A stretch of DNA of 64,000 bases from assembly GCF_028021195.1 (NCBI RefSeq), contig NZ_CP115668.1, forward strand, positions 186,001 through 250,000. Reading direction: 5' to 3'. Position numbers and translations under genes: made by a program. Positions 51,421 to 60,018 of this stretch are shown here, piece after piece (position 1 is the first letter of the stretch; every line of letters begins with the position of its first letter). The DNA is from Cutibacterium equinum. GTDB lineage: Bacteria; Actinomycetota; Actinomycetes; Propionibacteriales; Propionibacteriaceae. A model generated the notes under the pieces. It worked only from the letters and a program-made list of their open reading frames with translations, was not told where the DNA came from and did no database searches.

Positions 51421-52019
51421 TGAAGATGCCGATGACGAGGATGAGGATCCTTGCCGCAGTGATGACCGTCGTCATGCTGGCCGGCTGCGGGTCAGACGCC
51501 AACATCGCCCATGAGCGCGAGGAGGCCGGCATCCCGGACTGCTCCCGTCTGTCGTCGGGGCCCGTGTCCAAGACCGAGGGGACGGCAGCCGAGGGCCAGC
51601 CGATGCCTGACGTCGGCCTGCAATGCCTCGGCGAGGGGCCGACGATCTCGATGGCCAGCACGACCTCCACAGGAGTGACCTTGGTGACGGTGTGGGCGTC
51701 ATGGTGTCGGCCCTGCCACAGTGAGGCCCCCCTCATTGCCCACGCCTACCGCCGCTACCACGACCAGGTGACCTTCCTCGGGGTCGATTACGCCGAGCCC
51801 GACGCCTCTGAGGCCATCTCCTTCGCCAGCGAGGCCGGCCTGACCTTCCCGCACCTTCAAGACCCCGACAGCACCATCCGAGGCGCATGGCAGATCGTCG
51901 GGGTCCCCGTCACCTTCATCGTGAGGGACGGCACCATCATCACTCACCACAATGGCCAGTGGCGTTCGCAACAAGAACTGGACTCCGCCATCGAGAAAGC
52001 CATCGGAAGGACGTCATGA
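51417..52019 (+). CDS. TlpA/ResA-like thioredoxin-fold lipoprotein
   Basis: A 200-residue extracytoplasmic protein. The signal peptide ends in the lipobox LAGC (residues about 21-24), so the protein is membrane-anchored. The thioredoxin fold has VWASWCRPCHSEAPL as active site and VGVPVTFIV with the cis-Pro. It probably reduces disulfides outside the membrane, for example during cytochrome maturation. It overlaps nth (ATGA) and the NUDIX gene. Confidence 0.9.
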   Translation: MMKMPMTRMRILAAVMTVVMLAGCGSDANIAHEREEAGIPDCSRLSSGPVSKTEGTAAEGQPMPDVGLQCLGEGPTISMASTTSTGVTLVTVWASWCRPCHSEAPLIAHAYRRYHDQVTFLGVDYAEPDASEAISFASEAGLTFPHLQDPDSTIRGAWQIVGVPVTFIVRDGTIITHHNGQWRSQQELDSAIEKAIGRTS

Positions 52020-52672
52020 GTCATCTGAACACTCTCATCGCCAGCCTGGGGCGCGAGGACCCCAATTTCTCGGTGGGGCGTCGTCCCCGTGGCGGTCGGT
52101 CCTCAGCGGTACTCGCCCTGGTCAGCGAGACCGATCATGACATCGTCTTGACGCGGCGTCCGCTGTTCTTACGCCACCACGCCGGCCAGGTGGCCCTGCC
52201 GGGTGGACGCACGGAGGAGGCCGACAACACCATCGTCGACACCGCCCTACGGGAGGCTCAGGAGGAGGTGGGGCTGGACCGCGACCTCGTCACCGTCAGA
52301 GGAATCCTGCCTACTGCCCATGTGGCTGCCAGCCAATCCGACGTCACCACCGTCGTGGCGACATGGGAAGGAAAAGGGGCCGTTGGGGTCGTCGATCCCG
52401 GCGAGGTCGCCCTGGTACAGCGCGTCAGACTGGCAGACCTTGCCAACCCAGCCGCTCGTGCCATGACCCGGCATCCGTCGGGGTATCGCGGACCGGCTTT
52501 CGTGTTGCCCGACTTGTTCGTCTGGGGGTTTACGGCCCATGTCCTTGACTCCCTGCTCGAGCGCGGCGGATGGGCGCGCCCCTGGGACCGTGAGCGCATC
52601 GTGGAGATTCCGGAGGGATACCTGGGGGCGCGGCGCCTGCCGGAGGGCACGGCCCCGGATGACATCCCCTGA
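52016..52672 (+). CDS. NUDIX hydrolase, CoA pyrophosphatase-like
   Basis: A 218-residue hydrolase. The NUDIX box begins GGRTEEADNTIVDTALREAQ and ends EEVGL, matching G-x5-E-x7-REuxEExGu. The preceding LTRRPLFLRHHAGQVALPGG is the UPF0035/CoA pyrophosphatase signature. ATG at 52016 overlaps the lipoprotein stop. Its 3' end forms one copy of a 23-bp direct repeat. Confidence 0.93.
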   Translation: MSHLNTLIASLGREDPNFSVGRRPRGGRSSAVLALVSETDHDIVLTRRPLFLRHHAGQVALPGGRTEEADNTIVDTALREAQEEVGLDRDLVTVRGILPTAHVAASQSDVTTVVATWEGKGAVGVVDPGEVALVQRVRLADLANPAARAMTRHPSGYRGPAFVLPDLFVWGFTAHVLDSLLERGGWARPWDRERIVEIPEGYLGARRLPEGTAPDDIP

Positions 52673-52676
52673 TCCA
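52654..52676 (+). repeat. 23-bp direct repeat, left copy, at the 3' end of the NUDIX gene
   Basis: CCCGGATGACATCCCCTGAT and the next three bases recur at 54722-54744 with one mismatch. It covers the last NUDIX codons and stop. Confidence 0.75.
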
Positions 52677-52695
52677 GCGTAGAAAATGACGCTGG
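52674..52695 (+). terminator. Hairpin after the NUDIX gene
   Basis: CCAGCGT pairs with ACGCTGG around AGAAAATG. A short stem without a T run; probable terminator for the nth operon. Confidence 0.45.
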
Positions 52696-52713
52696 CCCTC
52701 CCCACGGTGTTGT

Positions 52714-52833
52714 GACGATGCAAGGCGCTGGTTCGAGTTAGTGGGGCTGGTGTTCGATGATGAACGAGTGTTGGTCATCCATGCGATGCGGTTGCGTCGA
52801 TCGACGGTGGAGCAGGTGAAGAGGGCGCGATGA
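52714..52833 (+). pseudogene. C-terminal remnant of a toxin-like gene before a ribbon-helix-helix antitoxin
   Basis: A frame without a credible start reads FELVGLVFDDERVLVIHAMR then LRRSTVEQVKRAR and stops at 52833, overlapping the antitoxin start (ATGA). VLVIHAM near the C-terminus with a basic end is like the last strand of BrnT/RelE-like toxins that precede such antitoxins. The rest of the toxin is missing. Confidence 0.45.
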
Positions 52834-53096
52834 GTGAGTACGGGACTGTAGGTGGCGTTCCGGTCACGGATGCGGATGTTGCGGCGATGGTGGCAAATGC
52901 GGAAGCTGGGTTTCCGGGTGTGACGATGCGACGGGATCGTCCTGGGCGTCCGTTGTTGGGGACGGGGCCGTCTCGCACGGTCGCGGTGCGGTTGGACCCT
53001 GAACTGGCTGCTGCCTTGGCAACGCGGCAGCGTGAGAGTGGGCTGACGACCTCGGAGCTGATTCGTGAGGCTCTCAGTGCCTACCTTGCTGCCTAA
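52830..53096 (+). CDS. Ribbon-helix-helix (CopG-like) antitoxin-type protein
   Basis: An 88-residue protein whose C-terminal half SRTVAVRLDPELAAALATRQ and GLTTSELIREALSAYL is a standard ribbon-helix-helix DNA-binding domain. ATG at 52830 has GAGGG upstream. The upstream toxin is truncated, so this is probably an orphan antitoxin. Confidence 0.8.
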   Translation: MSEYGTVGGVPVTDADVAAMVANAEAGFPGVTMRRDRPGRPLLGTGPSRTVAVRLDPELAAALATRQRESGLTTSELIREALSAYLAA

Positions 53097-53236
53097 TCTT
53101 GCGGGGTCTGGAATCGGTTGCGGAGGGGCGAGATGCCGAAAGCAATGAGACGCGACACCAACTCGCGCTGAGATCGCAGGGAATACTCGCCAAGGTCGAT
53201 CAGGAACGGGCCTGGGTCATCAACCAGAACCGGTAA
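53093..53236 (-). pseudogene. Possible gene remnant, unidentified
   Basis: On the minus strand a coherent frame reads PVLVDDPGPFLIDLGEYSLR and continues to a TAG at 53093, convergent with the antitoxin. There is no start or ribosome binding site. Codon choice looks protein-like; the family is unknown. Confidence 0.3.
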
Positions 53237-53806
53237 TCCATCACTCTCACAACTCCCAGCCGAACATCTCCTCGGCCACGACCCCGTGCGGGCTATCCTT
53301 GACTCCGCTACATGCGGGTAGCCCTCCCTCGATCAAGCTGAGGACGGGCCCGGACACTAGCAGCCCAATCCTTTCTTAAAACCCCTTGCGTGCTAGTATT
53401 TCACTGCCTTTAAGATCAACCAACAGGGAGGAAAATACTGGCGCGCATTTCGTGAAACGATTTCAAGTCCGGAGATTCCATCGCAGCCGATGCTGCTTTT
53501 GGCTGTCGTAGAATTGCAACAGTCAGTCCCAGGCGGAAGCCGCTACTATGCTGGTTCTGGTTAATTGCAACAAGCCTCACGACCTTTCATTACAGTTAAT
53601 CGTACGCAGAACCGTTGAAGTCGCTACTGCTTCGAGGGGTTCGGCAGCACCTCGGTGAGTTCAGGGAAGCTGACGAATGTGTCTCCAGAAAGAATGGCCG
53701 CATGCAGGTATCTTGTACTTCACGCGACCGAAAGAAGCAGTCCCGCTACTAATAAGACCCGTATGATTATCGGTCCCTCGTTGGGCATCAGATCAATTTT
53801 CTCTCC
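53237..53806. other. Intergenic, lower-GC stretch inside the 2-kb insert
   Basis: About 570 bases of clearly lower GC than the surroundings, with several in-frame stops in all frames. No recognisable RNA, promoter pair or repeat could be established. It leads into the DUF929-like gene. Confidence 0.5.
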
Positions 53807-54640
53807 ATGGATAAGACTATGAGCAAACGAGAACTTCTCCGCAAGGAACAAGAACGCGAATCACTCAAGATGAAGCGTCGGAAGGTCGCTTACGTCGTCG
53901 TAGGCGTACTAGTCCTCTCTCTTATCGTTGTTGGCACGGCGCTTGGTATCAATAAGTCCCGCCAAGGTCCTGCTGTGGATACCTCCCAGGATGCGATCTC
54001 CAAGGCAATCGTCGCTATTCCTGAAGACGTCTATGACAAGGTTGGCCCTGGTTCTGCGGAGTTCCCGACCACCAAAACTGGGAACAAGCCTGACAAGGGC
54101 GGCAAGGTGCAGCTCTTCTATGTGGGGGGAGAGTTCTGTCCATTTTGCGCAATGGAGCGACTTCCTCTCGCGGCTGCGTTGTCGCGCTTTGGAACCTTCA
54201 GTGGGCTGAAAGATATCCTGTCGAGCTCGACAGAAAAGGAGCTTCCCAATATCCCGACGATTACTTTTAGGAACTACAAGTACAGCAGTAAGTATGTTGA
54301 CTTGGACGCCTACGAGTTGTCCGATAGAGAAGGTCGACAGATAGCAAGCCTTCCGGAGGCTAAACAACAGATATTTGACACGTACAACCCAAAGAAAGGG
54401 ATTCCTTTCACCTACTGGGGTGACATCACCACGTCGAGCCCTAGCTACACTCCTTGGCTGGCGGGGGGAGACCCGAAAAACGTGGCGAAAGCTCTTTCTG
54501 ATCCACATTCAAAAGAGGCGCAGGCAATCGTAGGGGGTGCGAATCTCTTCACTGCCGAGATTTGCTCCCGGACTGGCAACGAACCTGCCAACGTCTGCAC
54601 GTCTCCTGGTGTGAAGGCAGCAGCCAAAAAACTGAGGTGA
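53807..54640 (+). CDS. DUF929-like thioredoxin-fold membrane protein
   Basis: A 277-residue protein. A charged N-terminus (KRELLRKEQERESLKMKRRK) leads into one membrane helix (VAYVVVGVLVLSLIVVGTAL), so the rest lies outside the cell. VQLFYVGGEFCPFCAMERLP carries a CxxC active site, and a second Cys pair lies at the C-terminus (EICSRTGNEPANVC). DUF929 proteins share the thioredoxin fold and are presumed thiol oxidoreductases. Codon use is less GC-rich than neighbours, which with the flanking repeats suggests acquisition by transfer. Confidence 0.85.
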   Translation: MDKTMSKRELLRKEQERESLKMKRRKVAYVVVGVLVLSLIVVGTALGINKSRQGPAVDTSQDAISKAIVAIPEDVYDKVGPGSAEFPTTKTGNKPDKGGKVQLFYVGGEFCPFCAMERLPLAAALSRFGTFSGLKDILSSSTEKELPNIPTITFRNYKYSSKYVDLDAYELSDREGRQIASLPEAKQQIFDTYNPKKGIPFTYWGDITTSSPSYTPWLAGGDPKNVAKALSDPHSKEAQAIVGGANLFTAEICSRTGNEPANVCTSPGVKAAAKKLR

Positions 54641-54671
54641 AGTGCAGCCTTGGCCTGGGCGCACAGCAAAA

Positions 54672-54715
54672 CAGAGGCCCCTCCTGGAACTGAGGCTGTT
54701 CAGGAGGGGCCTCTG
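54672..54715 (+). terminator. Terminator after the DUF929-like gene
   Basis: CAGAGGCCCCTCCTG and CAGGAGGGGCCTCTG form a perfect 15-bp stem with a 14-base loop, 30 bases after the stop codon. No T run. Confidence 0.75.
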
Positions 54716-54721
54716 TGCGCA

Positions 54722-54744
54722 CCCGGATGACGTCCCCTGATCCA
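54722..54744 (+). repeat. 23-bp direct repeat, right copy
   Basis: Matches 52654-52676 except for one base. Together the copies bracket about 2.05 kb with the antitoxin and DUF929-like gene. Confidence 0.75.
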
Positions 54745-54768
54745 CGAGGTCACGGTGGGCACAACGAT

Positions 54769-54804
54769 GCTGGCCCTCCCCACAGTGCCGTGGGGAGGGC
54801 CAGC
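54769..54804. terminator. Perfect 15-bp hairpin downstream of the holin-like gene
   Basis: GCTGGCCCTCCCCAC pairs with GTGGGGAGGGCCAGC around AGTGCC, just beyond the 3' end of the minus-strand gene. The left arm sequence also occurs once at 52691-52705, next to the other direct repeat. Confidence 0.75.
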
Positions 54805-54817
54805 GTCACACGTAGGT

Positions 54818-55345
54818 TCAGTGGCGGGTGTCCGTAGCGCGGCGAGGAGCAGCAACGCCAGTAGCTGTCGGCGCGGGGTGCGAGGACACCTCGTTGGCGT
54901 CGATGCTGCTGCGAGCAGTGGCGTTGTACTTACCACGGGCGACAGCCGACTTGACGGCCTCGAGGGTGGACTTGGCCTCGTCAACGACGCCGGTCGGGGC
55001 CTTGATCTGGGAGATCTGGCTCTTACCGATCAGGGCAAGGATGCCGGCCAGAATGAACATGGCGACGGCCATCGTCGCGAAACCGACGACCAAGGACAAC
55101 AGGATGCTCCAGTCGCCGATGTGCTGCCACATGAGGGAGAAGGCGAAGGCACCGCACAGCCACAGCAGCAGTGCGCCGACGATGCCGAAGTAACCAGCAC
55201 CACCGAACATGCCGGCACCAATCCCGGCGTGTTTGGCGGCAGGCTTGATTTCCGCCGTCACCAAGGCCTTGGAGTCCTGGACGAACTTCTGGCCGTCCGT
55301 CTTGAGATTGTCGATCGTGTCGCCAACCGGGAGCTTGTCTGCCAT
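54818..55345 (-). CDS. Holin-like (Holin-X/DUF1469-type) small membrane protein
   Basis: A 175-residue protein. An amphipathic helical start (LPVGDTIDNLKTDGQKFVQD) precedes glycine-rich GIGAGMFGGAGYFG and two hydrophobic helices (IVGALLLWLCGAFAFSLMW; LLSLVVGFATMAVAMFILAG), the plan of the actinobacterial Holin-X superfamily. No phage genes are nearby, so a cell-envelope role is more likely than lysis. ATG at 55345 has GGAGG six bases upstream. Confidence 0.8.
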   Translation of the reverse strand: MADKLPVGDTIDNLKTDGQKFVQDSKALVTAEIKPAAKHAGIGAGMFGGAGYFGIVGALLLWLCGAFAFSLMWQHIGDWSILLSLVVGFATMAVAMFILAGILALIGKSQISQIKAPTGVVDEAKSTLEAVKSAVARGKYNATARSSIDANEVSSHPAPTATGVAAPRRATDTRH

Positions 55346-55440
55346 GGGATGCCTCCGCGTCATGAATGTGGTGATCTCAGCCTAACGGGAATTGGTTCGA
55401 TTTGCTGTATCCGGGTTGAGTTGTCGTCGAGGGAACAGGG

Positions 55441-56709
55441 TCAGTCGGTGTTGATGGAGCTGCCGGCAGCTACTGGAACCTCGTGAGGGTGCTTCTGTCG
55501 CCGCAAGGCGTGTTTCTTGCTGCGATGGTGCAGCAACCCGCCACCAAGGATGGCTGCCAGGAAGGAGGCGACGAGCACGGAGGCCTTGGCCTCGTCGGCG
55601 AAGGCGTGGCTCTTCGGGAAGGAGAGGTCAGTCATGAGCATCGAGACAGTGAACCCGATGCCGGCGAGTACCGACACCGCGATGACGTCGCGCCACGCGA
55701 CACCTCGCCCCAACTCGGCCGAGGTGAATCGGGCCGTCAGCCAGGAGCCCAGCGTGATGCCGATGACCTTGCCGCCGATGAGGCCGCAGATGATGCCCAG
55801 GGAGATGGGGTGGGTCCACAGACCCAGGAAGGTGTCCTTGCTGACCTTCACCCCTGCGCTCATGAGGGCGAAGAAGGGGACGACGGCACCTGCCGACCAC
55901 GGCTCGACCTTGTGCTGCCAACGGTCAGCGGGGTCGTCGAGCACGTCCTCCTCGCTGCGGGTGAGCAGACCGAAGGCGACACCAGCGATGGTGGCGTGGA
56001 CGCCGGAGTGCAACATGCACCACCAACCCACGATGAACAGGGGTATGTACCACCAACCGTTGTCGACGTGGAAGTGCTGCATGACCCCCCACAGGCCGAT
56101 ACAGGCGATCGCGCCCACCAGCCACCAGATGTTGAGGCCGTTGGAGAAGAAGACCGCGATGACGATGATGGAACCCAGATCATCAGCGATGGCCAGGGTG
56201 AGGAGGAACGCTCGCACGGCCTGTGGCAGGTCAGATCCGACGATGGCCAGGACTGCCAGGGCAAAGGCGATGTCGGTGGCCATCGGGATGGCCCAACCTG
56301 CTGGATGCCCCTGAGAAGACAGCACGTTGAACACCGTGTAGATCCCGGCCGGGAACACCATTCCGCAGACGGCGGCGACGATGGGCACCAGTGCGTCGGC
56401 AGGTCGTGACAGTGAACCCTCGACGAATTCTCGTTTGAGTTCCAGACCTGCGATGAAGAAGAAGATCGTCAGCAGACCGTCAGCCGCCCACTGCTCGATC
56501 GTCATCGGTCCAACGGTCAACTCGCGGAAGAAGTGGTACGAATGCTGACCGAGATTGGCCCACAGGAGGGCTGCGACCGTGGCTGCCAGCATCAGCATGC
56601 CGCCGGTGGTCTCGTTTCGAAAGATGTCGGACAGGTGCAGGGCGTTGGGGCCCGACACCGGTCGCAGGATGCTCACGCGGGGTCGCTTGTTCTTGCGGGA
56701 ATCGGTCAT
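55441..56709 (-). CDS. nhaA: Na+/H+ antiporter NhaA
   Basis: A 422-residue sodium/proton antiporter. NETTGGMLMLAATVAALLWAN opens the family domain. GLELKREFVEGSLS, WAIPMATDIAFALAVLAIVG and LTLAIADDLGSIIVIAVFF include the paired Asp residues of the ion site. ATG at 56709 has GAAAGG upstream; a TTG one codon earlier is possible. Confidence 0.95.
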   Translation of the reverse strand: MTDSRKNKRPRVSILRPVSGPNALHLSDIFRNETTGGMLMLAATVAALLWANLGQHSYHFFRELTVGPMTIEQWAADGLLTIFFFIAGLELKREFVEGSLSRPADALVPIVAAVCGMVFPAGIYTVFNVLSSQGHPAGWAIPMATDIAFALAVLAIVGSDLPQAVRAFLLTLAIADDLGSIIVIAVFFSNGLNIWWLVGAIACIGLWGVMQHFHVDNGWWYIPLFIVGWWCMLHSGVHATIAGVAFGLLTRSEEDVLDDPADRWQHKVEPWSAGAVVPFFALMSAGVKVSKDTFLGLWTHPISLGIICGLIGGKVIGITLGSWLTARFTSAELGRGVAWRDVIAVSVLAGIGFTVSMLMTDLSFPKSHAFADEAKASVLVASFLAAILGGGLLHHRSKKHALRRQKHPHEVPVAAGSSINTD

Positions 56710-56908
56710 CAATACCTTTCGCGTATCCGCGGCACAGGCTCAGCGGGGATAGGGGACACGGCCACGCCGACCAGACTTCCCGGCACACCTCGTTGAAAAG
56801 CGTACCAAAGGGGTGTGACGTCGCATCGGTGTTCATGTCGTGGCCTGATGGCGCCGTGACGACATGGGTCGACGTCAGAGGGTTCTCGACGTCAGAGGAT
56901 TGTTGACC

Positions 56909-57667
56909 TCAGAGAGTGATGGTGAGCCCGTTGTCGTCAGGGCGGATGGGGGTGGTCAGCTCGTCGTGATCGACCCAGGCTCGCCAACATTCGAGCTGGT
57001 AGGGCAGCCTCAGACCACTCGTGCCGGCAGAATCGTCAGCAAGGGCAGCGACCTTGGCCAGCAGCTCGCCGCGAGCGGTGGGGTCGAGGGCCTGAACGGC
57101 CGGACGATTGGCCGCCATCGCGATGAGAGAGTCGCGGTCCAGCGGAACCCAGATGCGTTTCGTGGTGTGTTCCGCGTCGGGGAAGTACGTGCTGGAGATG
57201 AGTTCCTGCACCGATTCAGAGCCGTAATCGCCACTCATGGCGTTCTGGTCAACAGTGCGCAGCAGGGCTGCCAACCTCTTGACCCACGGGACGGTGTCGT
57301 CGCGCACCAACCAGGAGACGCCCAGGACGCGACCGGTCCGCAGGACGCGCGCGACTTCGGGCAGCACGAGGCCGGGAGCGAGTTCGTGGAAGCCCTGGTG
57401 TACCAGGACGGCGTCAAAGCTGCAGGGGTTGAGTGGTAGCGATTCGGGCGATCCGCAGATGGCCATGACACCGGGAATGCGGTTGAGCTTGGCTGCCGTG
57501 TCCGGGTCGCGATGGACGGCCAGCACCTCGACCCCGTGGGCGGCCACAGTTCGGCAGTAAGTGACGGTCGGGCACAGCACGATGACGCGATGGCCTGGTT
57601 CCAGGCATCCGGCAGTCAGCCATTCGAGAGTGCCACTGGGGAAACGTGGGGTGGAGGAGACTGCCAT
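56909..57667 (-). CDS. Methyltransferase-like protein
   Basis: A 252-residue protein of class I methyltransferase layout. HRVIVLCPTVTYCRTVAAHG stands where motif I is expected but lacks the usual GxGxG. VEVLAVHRDPDTAAKL (motif II), SFDAVLVHQGFHEL (motif IV) and LPEVARVLRTGRVLGVSWLV (motif post-I, as in UbiE-type) follow. The degenerate first motif leaves SAM binding uncertain. The ATG at 57667 has no Shine-Dalgarno. It diverges from the Tad-like operon. Confidence 0.72.
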   Translation of the reverse strand: MAVSSTPRFPSGTLEWLTAGCLEPGHRVIVLCPTVTYCRTVAAHGVEVLAVHRDPDTAAKLNRIPGVMAICGSPESLPLNPCSFDAVLVHQGFHELAPGLVLPEVARVLRTGRVLGVSWLVRDDTVPWVKRLAALLRTVDQNAMSGDYGSESVQELISSTYFPDAEHTTKRIWVPLDRDSLIAMAANRPAVQALDPTARGELLAKVAALADDSAGTSGLRLPYQLECWRAWVDHDELTTPIRPDDNGLTITL

Positions 57668-57704
57668 GGGCTCGATTGTAGGGGGAAGTGCTGAGATCGG
57701 GGGG

Positions 57705-57746
57705 TTGTCCACAGGGGTCCCTGGGTGGTTCGTCACGTTTTCCACA
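57705..57746. promoter_or_regulatory. Two DnaA-box-like sequences upstream of the Tad-like operon
   Basis: TTGTCCACA at 57705-57713 and TTTTCCACA at 57738-57746 match the actinobacterial DnaA-box consensus (TTGTCCACA/TTATCCACA), the second with a mismatch. A similar pair precedes the pilin part of the locus. Confidence 0.5.
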
Positions 57747-57758
57747 GATTCAGGATTC

Positions 57759-57795
57759 GGTGACGGATTTCGCGTCCTGCGACGAGAACTGTAGG
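57759..57795 (+). promoter_or_regulatory. 37-bp repeated promoter element, copy 1
   Basis: GGTGACGGATTTCG, eight variable bases, then GACGAGAACTGTAGG. The identical two blocks with the same spacing recur at 61646-61682. Here the ATG follows one base later, so it is probably a promoter giving a leaderless or nearly leaderless transcript. The sigma factor or regulator is unknown. Confidence 0.65.
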
Positions 57796-57796
57796 C

Positions 57797-58855
57797 ATGA
57801 GGATTCTGGGAGAACAACGGGACGCGGCGGTGCGCCGGTCCGCCGAGGACACTGCCCCGGAGACCACCTCCGTGGCTTTGGTGAGCCGTGACATCCGACT
57901 GTCCGAAGTGGTCGGGTCGGTCGCAGCCAGTGGCGGGGTGGTCGTCGAGGTCGTGGCAGACAGGGACGCTGCAGTGCGAGCGTGGTCGCGTCACGGTCCG
58001 CTGCTCGTGGGTGCCGACATGGCCGGGACGGTGATGGCGTGGGGGCTGCCGTCGCGGACGGGAACCCATGTCGTGGGTTTCGACGCGGAGGAGGCCGCGC
58101 GATGGTCGGCAGGGCTGTCGGCCAGCGTCATCGTGGTGCCGCAGGCCAATCAGGTACTCACCGAGATCCTCCATGACGAACTGGCCGCGACCTCGAAGGC
58201 CACGGTGGTGCAGGTCGACTCAAGTGGTGGCGGTACCGGGGTGAGCACCTTGGCGGCTGGATTGGCCTGGGCGGCCGCGAGGTCCGGGATGAAGGTCGGA
58301 CTGGTCGAACTTGATCCCCACGCCGGTGGGATCGATCTGTTGCTGGGCATTGAGAGGGCAGACGGGTGGCGGTGGCCTGAGTTGGCCTCGGCTCGCGGGG
58401 TGACGACCGATCTGGGGTCTCACCTGCCGTCCATCGACGGCGTCGCGGTGGTCAGCGCGGGCAGGGTGAGTGCCCAGGTGTCTCCAGCTGCGCGCCGGGC
58501 CGTGGTCGAGTCCCTGGCGGGGGACCACGATCTCGTCGTGGTGGATCCGGGAGGCATGGCGGCCCCGGAGGTGTCAGTTGACGTCAGGATCGGTGTGGTC
58601 GCCGCCGATCTCAGGTCCGTCATGACCGCGAGAGGCCGGGACCTGCCCAACCTGCTGGTGGTCAGGCGGGGTTCGGGGCGAGCGATGCCTGACGGTGACA
58701 TCGAGTCGGTGCTGGGCCTGCGACCCGACGTCGTGGTGAGGGATGACCGGCGACTGGCTCGAGGAACGGGCTACGCCGAAGCGCCGTGGGTGGTGGCGTC
58801 TCGGCAATGGCGCCGCCGGTGTCGGGACCTGGCTGAGGCGGTGATGGACTCATGA
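57797..58855 (+). CDS. CpaE/TadZ-like P-loop protein of the Tad locus
   Basis: A 352-residue protein related to septum-site-determining/CpaE-like proteins. After an N-terminal receiver-like region comes a MinD/ParA-type ATPase: VDSSGGGTGVSTLAAGLAWA (deviant Walker A without the usual Lys pair), VGLVELDPHAGGIDLLLG and DLVVVDPGG. TadZ proteins localise the pilus machine. It starts one base after a repeated promoter element and overlaps the ATPase gene by four bases. Confidence 0.82.
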   Translation: MRILGEQRDAAVRRSAEDTAPETTSVALVSRDIRLSEVVGSVAASGGVVVEVVADRDAAVRAWSRHGPLLVGADMAGTVMAWGLPSRTGTHVVGFDAEEAARWSAGLSASVIVVPQANQVLTEILHDELAATSKATVVQVDSSGGGTGVSTLAAGLAWAAARSGMKVGLVELDPHAGGIDLLLGIERADGWRWPELASARGVTTDLGSHLPSIDGVAVVSAGRVSAQVSPAARRAVVESLAGDHDLVVVDPGGMAAPEVSVDVRIGVVAADLRSVMTARGRDLPNLLVVRRGSGRAMPDGDIESVLGLRPDVVVRDDRRLARGTGYAEAPWVVASRQWRRRCRDLAEAVMDS

Positions 58856-60018
58856 GTGGCAACGAACCGGATCGTCAGTTGGTCGAGCAGGTGCGTCGTC
58901 GACTGGCAGGTCTTGGCCGCGACTGGACGCCGATGGACGTCGCGCACGCCATCCTCGACAGCGGCCAGGTGGCCTCCGACAAGACGGTGCTGGCGGTCGT
59001 CGAGGAGTTGCGTCGGACCAGTACCGGGGTGGGCCGGTTGGAGCCTCTCTTGGTGATGGAGGGAGTCACGGACATCCTCGTCAATGGCCCAGAACAGGTG
59101 TTCATCGATCGTGGCAAGGGGCTGGAACTGACTGACGTCACCTTCAGTGGGCCTCAGGAGGTGAGGGCGCTGGCGGTGCGGCTGGCAGCGGCCGTGGGGC
59201 GTCGTCTCGATGACGGCAACCCGTGGGTTGATGCCCGGCTGCCCGATGGTACTCGAGTCCATGCCGTCCTCGACGTCTTGGCTCGGCCGGGAACTTGCCT
59301 GAGCCTGCGCGTGCCGTCGCGGCGCCGTCTTTGCCTCGACGACTGGGTGTGTGGGGGATCGATGACCCCTGACTGTCGACGTATTATCGACCAGATCCTC
59401 ACCCGTAAGTTGGCTTTCCTGGTAACTGGCGGCACTGGAACTGGCAAGACGACCCTGCTGTCGGCAATGCTGACGAGTCTGCCACCGGATCAACGGCTGG
59501 TCATCGTCGAGGATTCCCGCGAGATCTGGATAGATCACCCGCACTGGGTCTCGATGGAGGCCCGCGCTGCCAATTCCGAGGGCAAGGGTTCGGTGACCCT
59601 CACCGATCTGGTCCGTCAGTGCCTGCGTATGAGGCCCGATCGGATCGTCCTGGGAGAGGTCCGAGGGGCCGAATTGCGCGACCTCCTCATGGCCCTCAAC
59701 ACCGGGCATGAAGGAGGGTGTGGGACGGTGCACGCCAATGGTGTGGCCGAGGTGCCGGCTCGTCTGGAGGCGTTGGCGGCCCTGGGCGGTTTGTCCCGAG
59801 AGGCGGCTTCGGCCCAGATCACCGCGGCCCTGCACACCGTCATCCACCTGGAACGGGGGCCGTCAGGGCGGCGAGTGGCCGAGATCGGGGTTTTCACCGA
59901 CGTCGATGGTCGAGCGGTGGTGATTCCAGCCGTGCGATGGGACGCCCACGGTGCCCGGACCCGTGGCGAGGGTGCTAGGGCGTTGTCGCAATTGCTGGGG
60001 ATGGAGGTGGCCCCATGA
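58852..60018 (+). CDS. CpaF/TadA-family secretion ATPase
   Basis: A 388-residue GSPE-type ATPase that powers the Tad/type IVc pilus. The N-terminal LEPLLVMEGVTDILVNGPEQ, Walker A VTGGTGTGKTTLLSAML, Asp box VIVEDSREIW, Walker B RMRPDRIVLGEVRGAE and His box TGHEGGCGTVHAN are all in place. Overlaps both neighbours (ATGA). Confidence 0.94.
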   Translation: MSGNEPDRQLVEQVRRRLAGLGRDWTPMDVAHAILDSGQVASDKTVLAVVEELRRTSTGVGRLEPLLVMEGVTDILVNGPEQVFIDRGKGLELTDVTFSGPQEVRALAVRLAAAVGRRLDDGNPWVDARLPDGTRVHAVLDVLARPGTCLSLRVPSRRRLCLDDWVCGGSMTPDCRRIIDQILTRKLAFLVTGGTGTGKTTLLSAMLTSLPPDQRLVIVEDSREIWIDHPHWVSMEARAANSEGKGSVTLTDLVRQCLRMRPDRIVLGEVRGAELRDLLMALNTGHEGGCGTVHANGVAEVPARLEALAALGGLSREAASAQITAALHTVIHLERGPSGRRVAEIGVFTDVDGRAVVIPAVRWDAHGARTRGEGARALSQLLGMEVAP

